64,000 nucleotides of DNA from an uncultured Clostridia bacterium (GTDB lineage Bacteria > Bacillota > Clostridia > Lachnospirales > Lachnospiraceae): positions 1-64,000 of the forward strand of contig CAMIZL010000001.1 in assembly GCA_946403295.1 (NCBI GenBank). Reading direction: 5' to 3'. Below the pieces are notes generated by a model. That model made no database searches and was not told the DNA's origin. It worked only from the letters and a program-made list of their open reading frames with translations. Within the stretch, counting starts at the first letter, position 1. Each line of letters opens with the position of its first letter. Shown here in pieces: positions 60,220 through 64,000 of the stretch. Made by a program: the position numbers and the translations under genes.

Positions 60220-61436
60220 TTATCAAGAAATTTACGGGGAAAAGTAAAACGGAGGCGCTCTTAGCGGCTCAGAACGAGCTCGGAAAAGACGCCGTGGTGG
60301 CCAACACCAGGGTGCTCAAGCCGAGAGGACTCGCAAGGCTGTTTAAGAAGCCTACCTATGAGGTGACCGTCACGCTTGACGAAACACCTCCAAAAGCGGA
60401 ACTTTCCCGCAAAGAGAGCATGATGGCGGCACTCAAGAGTAATCCGAACGTTCTTGTCGAAGATGACGCTCCGGAGGGTACGCCCTTCTTCCCCGACCCC
60501 AAGGCTCTTGAGGTCAAGCTTAACAACCTTACCACGATGATCGAGCAACAGATGGGCCATTCCGTATCGATAAAATCGGGCGACGACGTTTCGCCTGCGG
60601 GACATAAGGATAAAGAAGACAAAGAAAAAGAAAACGATGACAGCAATGTTGAATGTCTGCGTCTTATCTATAACCAGCTTGTCGATAACGAAGTCGACGA
60701 GCAATACATCAACCAGGTGATCGGTGAGGTGGAGCCCTCGTTAAAGAAGGATTCTTCCGTTGAAAACATACTTTCGGCCGTTTACCAGAAGATAGTGCTT
60801 AAACTCGGCAAATCGGAAGTCCTTGATGTAAAACCCGGTCATGCCGATTATGTGTTCTTCATCGGACCCACGGGTGTCGGTAAGACTACCACGATAGCGA
60901 AGCTTGCGTCAAAGCTCAAGCTTGAAAAGAAGCTCAACGTAGCGCTCCTTACGGCGGACACATACAGGATCGCGGCGGTAGAGCAATTGCACACATATGC
61001 GAATATCCTTCAGGTTCCTTTGAGGGTCGTATATAACGAAACGGAACTTAAGGATTCGATCGACGATCTCAAGAACTTTGATATCGTGCTTGTCGATACC
61101 GCGGGCAGATCTCACAGGGATTCCGAGCAGACGGACGATCTCAGAAGGCTTCTTGAGGCCGTTCCGGAGGACAGGCGTCAGGTTTATCTTGTGCTCAGTG
61201 TTGCGACTAAGTACAGCGATCTTATAAAGATCACGAAGACATATTCGGATATTTCCGATTACAGGCTTATATTCACAAAGCTTGATGAGACGTCGTGCCT
61301 CGGAAATATCTTCAATATAAAGATGCTGACCGGCGTACCGCTTTCATATGCGACATTCGGACAGAAAGTTCCCAATGATATAAGCCGGCTCGATGCCCAG
61401 ACCATCGCCAGGCATCTGTTGGGAGGTGAAGATTAA
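60216..61436 (+). CDS. flhF: Flagellar placement GTPase FlhF
   Basis: A 406-aa SRP-type GTPase that fixes flagellar number and position. The basic N-domain starts MIIKKFTGKSKTEALLAAQN. The G domain has G1 GPTGVGKTTT (about 217-226), the TADTYRIAAVEQL block, DTAGRSHRD and FTKLDET. It starts at GTG 60216, overlapping the flhA stop by 4 bp, and its stop overlaps flhG by 1 bp, so the three genes are translationally coupled. Confidence 0.95.
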   Translation: MIIKKFTGKSKTEALLAAQNELGKDAVVANTRVLKPRGLARLFKKPTYEVTVTLDETPPKAELSRKESMMAALKSNPNVLVEDDAPEGTPFFPDPKALEVKLNNLTTMIEQQMGHSVSIKSGDDVSPAGHKDKEDKEKENDDSNVECLRLIYNQLVDNEVDEQYINQVIGEVEPSLKKDSSVENILSAVYQKIVLKLGKSEVLDVKPGHADYVFFIGPTGVGKTTTIAKLASKLKLEKKLNVALLTADTYRIAAVEQLHTYANILQVPLRVVYNETELKDSIDDLKNFDIVLVDTAGRSHRDSEQTDDLRRLLEAVPEDRRQVYLVLSVATKYSDLIKITKTYSDISDYRLIFTKLDETSCLGNIFNIKMLTGVPLSYATFGQKVPNDISRLDAQTIARHLLGGED

Positions 61437-62329
61437 TGGATCAGGCCGACCAACTGAGAAAACTGGTATCAAAACATACCAAAGTCAGAAAAGTATCGCG
61501 TGTCATCACCGTAACGAGCGGTAAGGGAGGCGTCGGTAAATCGACATTATCCGTTAATCTTGCCATAAGTCTCGCAAGACTCGGCAAGAGAGTGATAATA
61601 CTCGATGCCGATTTCGGACTCGCGAACATAGAGGTCATGCTCGGTATCAGACCGCAATACAATCTTGCGGATCTTATGTTCAGGGGCAAAGACCTTAAAG
61701 ACATTATCACACCCGGTCCGGAAAATATCGGATTTATATCGGGTGGATCGGGAATCCAGGAACTCTCGAGGCTTACGAGAGATCAGGTCATTTATCTCGT
61801 TTCAAAGCTTTACGAGCTCGACGAGATGGCGGATGTCATCATTGTTGACACGGGTGCGGGTATTGCCGACAGCGTTCTCGAATTCCTGAGCGCAAGCAAC
61901 GAGGTGCTCATAGTGGCGACTCTTGAGCCTACATCGATCACGGATGCATATGCGCTCCTTAAGACGCTCAACAGGAAAAGCGATTTCTCAAAGGACAGCA
62001 CCGTCATAAGAATGGTGGCCAACCGCGTAAAGAACAGCGAGGAAGGTGAAGGACTGTACCGTCAGCTCAGTCTTGTTGTTGACAAGTTCCTCGGTATCGG
62101 GATGGAATATCTCGGAGATATCCCTCAGGATCAGAACAGTTCAAAGGCCATTATGGCTCAGGAACCCTTGATGATCAGCTATCCCGGCTCTGCGGCATCG
62201 AAGTCCATAGCAAAGATCGCGCAGAAGATAGCACAGGCCGAGCCGGCCGCATCGTCGGGTTCCGGCATCACGCAGCTCTTTAACAGATGGATGAAGAGCA
62301 TATATAAAAAGAACAAAAAAGAAAACTGA
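61436..62329 (+). CDS. flhG: MinD-like ATPase FlhG (YlxH)
   Basis: A 297-aa deviant-Walker ATPase that counteracts FlhF. It has TSGKGGVGKSTLSVNLAISL (deviant P-loop about 28-37), ILDADFGLANIEVMLG and VIIVDTGAGIADSVLEF. The N-terminal DQADQLRKLVSKH segment resembles the DQAxxLR FlhF-activating motif. The C-terminus ends with a basic amphipathic helix (RWMKSIYKKNKKEN), likely for membrane targeting. Confidence 0.95.
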   Translation: MDQADQLRKLVSKHTKVRKVSRVITVTSGKGGVGKSTLSVNLAISLARLGKRVIILDADFGLANIEVMLGIRPQYNLADLMFRGKDLKDIITPGPENIGFISGGSGIQELSRLTRDQVIYLVSKLYELDEMADVIIVDTGAGIADSVLEFLSASNEVLIVATLEPTSITDAYALLKTLNRKSDFSKDSTVIRMVANRVKNSEEGEGLYRQLSLVVDKFLGIGMEYLGDIPQDQNSSKAIMAQEPLMISYPGSAASKSIAKIAQKIAQAEPAASSGSGITQLFNRWMKSIYKKNKKEN

Positions 62330-62384
62330 CAGGTGATCAAAGAGGCGGACGCAACACGGGTTAAGCACAGAAAAGAGGACCGTT

Positions 62385-63041
62385 ATGACGGAAGGGCTTT
62401 ATAAAACGGGTGATTATGTAGAGCTTAGACTTCTGTCCGGACGGAAGGGTATTCCGGGCGGAGAAAACTCGTTGGTGTCGGAAAGCATAATCACGCAGAC
62501 CGGAGCTGACAATGAGATACGGATAGCGATGCCGACACAGCGGGGGCAGGCAAGTCCCATTGAGGACGGTGAGGTCTATGAGCTGCGGTTCATAGCTTCA
62601 TCGGGCAGTTTTGCATGCAGGGCACAGGTGGTGGACGACCTGGATGCCGAGATCGGGAACGGGTTTGAATTAAAACTCATTTCCGAACTTACAAAGGACT
62701 GTAAGCGTATGTTTTACAGACTTGATAAGGTAATCCCCGTCTCGTACAGCATTGTTGAAGACGAACATACGGGGCAGATGCTCGGCGGAACATGTTTCAA
62801 CCTCAGCGCCGGCGGTGTCAGATTCTCCTCGGGAACAGACATCGAAAGAGGAAGAAAGATCCTGATGAATCTGATGCTCGACGGAGAGAACGAAGTCATA
62901 ACCGTGTCGGGCCGGGTCATATACACGGATAATGTAGGACAGGAAGATGCAGTCTACGAGCACCGTGTGGAATTCACGGATATCAATCCGGACACGAAAG
63001 AGAGAATAGTCAGATACTGTTTTGACGAAGCATGCAAATAA
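62385..63041 (+). CDS. PilZ-domain flagellar brake protein (YcgR-like)
   Basis: A 218-aa protein with an N-terminal YcgR-type beta domain (about 1-100) and a C-terminal PilZ domain. The c-di-GMP motif is visible as KRMFYRLD (R-x-x-x-R-like, about 105-112) and NLSAGGVRF (N-x-S-x-x-G, about 142-150). Binding of c-di-GMP would let it slow the motor by contacting MotA or the switch, as YcgR/DgrA does. It lies between flhG and cheB, a position linking motility to c-di-GMP signalling. Confidence 0.88.
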   Translation: MTEGLYKTGDYVELRLLSGRKGIPGGENSLVSESIITQTGADNEIRIAMPTQRGQASPIEDGEVYELRFIASSGSFACRAQVVDDLDAEIGNGFELKLISELTKDCKRMFYRLDKVIPVSYSIVEDEHTGQMLGGTCFNLSAGGVRFSSGTDIERGRKILMNLMLDGENEVITVSGRVIYTDNVGQEDAVYEHRVEFTDINPDTKERIVRYCFDEACK

Positions 63042-63091
63042 TTCACGATTTTGCAAATCAGATATCGTCAAAAAGCAAACAAGGAGACAAA

Positions 63092-64000
63092 ATGATTAAA
63101 AAAGTACTAGCGATTGATGACTCTGCACTCATGAGAAGGGTTCTGTCTGATATAATAGCTTCCGATGAGAGATTTGTACTCGAAGACAATGCGGTTAACG
63201 GCCTTGAAGCTTATGACCTGATCGTCTCGAATCCCTCGAAGTATGACATCATCATTCTTGACATAAACATGCCGAGGATGAATGGTATCGAGCTTCTTGA
63301 AAAGCTCAACGAGAAGAACATCAGGATACCTACCCTTGTTGTCAGCACGATCGCAAGAGAAGGTGCCGATGAGACCATCAGATGTCTCGAGCTTGGAGCG
63401 TTTGATTTCCTTACCAAGCCCGATACATTCATGGAGACGAAGAGCGAGAGGTTCAGAGACAGACTTATCAGTCTCATGGCTGCGGGACTTTTGCTTCCCG
63501 ATTCGGCTGTGACGGAGCTTCCTTCAAAACGTGTTTCGGATCACGAGACGGAGAAAGATACCTCCGGCGCGACATCGACCCTGACGAAAGGTTCTTCGGT
63601 TCTGGGCGGCCCGATGTCATACGCAAATATCGATGCCTTCGTCAGGAAACCTCATACGACCGTAGCGAAGAATGCGAGCAGGCTCGTGGCCGTTGCTTCT
63701 TCCACGGGAGGCCCGAAAGCACTTCAACAGGTTCTGCCGCTGCTCCCTCCCAATCTTGCGGCTCCCGTCGTTATCGTGCAGCATATGCCCGAAAGTTTTA
63801 CAGGTTCGCTTGCATCGAGAATGAACGAGATCTCAAAGATAAACGTTAAGGAAGCGGAAAACGGAGATATCCTCAAAAAAGGCTGGGTATATATAGCCAA
63901 AGGAGGAAGACATCTTCGCATCGAAAAGAAGGGAACCGATTATGTTGCTGTTTTCGATAACTCGCCTGCAAGAAACGGTTTGAGACCCTGCGCGGATATC
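63092..64000 (+). CDS. cheB: Chemotaxis methylesterase CheB (partial, 3' end off window)
   Basis: The visible 303 codons contain a receiver domain with phosphorylation site D57 (IIILDINMPRMNG, DD at 9-10, K at FLTKP), a linker of about 65 residues rich in Ser/Thr, and most of the methylesterase domain with S204 in ASSTGGPKAL and the histidine of QHMPESF near 231. CheB removes methyl groups from chemoreceptors when phosphorylated by CheA. AAGGAG precedes ATG 63092. The frame is open at the window edge, and further che genes probably follow. Confidence 0.96.
   Translation, partial: MIKKVLAIDDSALMRRVLSDIIASDERFVLEDNAVNGLEAYDLIVSNPSKYDIIILDINMPRMNGIELLEKLNEKNIRIPTLVVSTIAREGADETIRCLELGAFDFLTKPDTFMETKSERFRDRLISLMAAGLLLPDSAVTELPSKRVSDHETEKDTSGATSTLTKGSSVLGGPMSYANIDAFVRKPHTTVAKNASRLVAVASSTGGPKALQQVLPLLPPNLAAPVVIVQHMPESFTGSLASRMNEISKINVKEAENGDILKKGWVYIAKGGRHLRIEKKGTDYVAVFDNSPARNGLRPCADI

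Overview
The window looks like chromosome from a motile, Gram-positive anaerobe of the Clostridia, most likely Lachnospiraceae (inference from gene content, not a database match). Pointers are strong AGGAGG-type ribosome binding sites, CodY, a FliY-type switch protein, a Clostridia-style flagellar gene order, a sodium-pump biotin decarboxylase cluster and YlmH. Nearly all core genes are on the + strand; only folC is clearly on the - strand.

Layout. 1-4170: the end of a type I restriction-modification locus. A partial hsdS enters the window through an in-frame (AGAC)n tetranucleotide tract and is followed by hsdR and a truncated DUF262 gene. 4170-10860: an integrative mobilizable element with a candidate MobQ-type oriT, a 650-bp control region of phased short repeats, a DUF3847 protein, a relaxase, a CHC2 primase, a VapE-type helicase, an excisionase and a tyrosine integrase. 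It ends beside a decayed copy of the 5' end of the adjacent phosphatase gene. 10870-23450: housekeeping genes: low-molecular-weight phosphatase, ylmH, folC, pnp, a chemoreceptor, ftsK, recA and recX. 23460-28620: one transcription unit with a CoA-type carboxyltransferase, an OadG-like protein, a biotin carrier, OadB and an OadA-type carboxyltransferase. 28640-36510: trmH-type methyltransferase, nrdR, comM, dprA, topA and codY, several separated by locus-specific tandem repeats. 36570-64000: a flagellar/chemotaxis supercluster from flgB to cheB, which runs off the right edge.

How it works together. The flagellar cluster encodes proximal rod (FlgB, FlgC, FliE), MS ring (FliF), switch (FliG, FliM, FliY), export ATPase (FliH, FliI, FliJ), hook and hook-length control (FlgD, FlgE, FliK), stator (MotA, MotB, FliL), export gate (FliO, FliP, FliQ, FliR, FlhB, FlhA), placement GTPase and ATPase (FlhF, FlhG), a PilZ brake and CheB. 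Terminator and promoter pairs suggest new transcripts starting at fliK, motA and fliP. The dprA-topA-codY-flgB order echoes Bacillus.

Most interesting for follow-up: (i) the hsdS tetranucleotide tract, which could act as an on/off switch and also as a spacing dial; (ii) five arrays of 10-11-bp phased repeats, each with its own motif and most followed by a GTGATAT...TAAAAT box, in the mobile element; (iii) a recurring pattern of tandem duplications beginning at or just after gene stop codons; (iv) the sodium-pump cluster that contains both transcarboxylase-type catalytic subunits.
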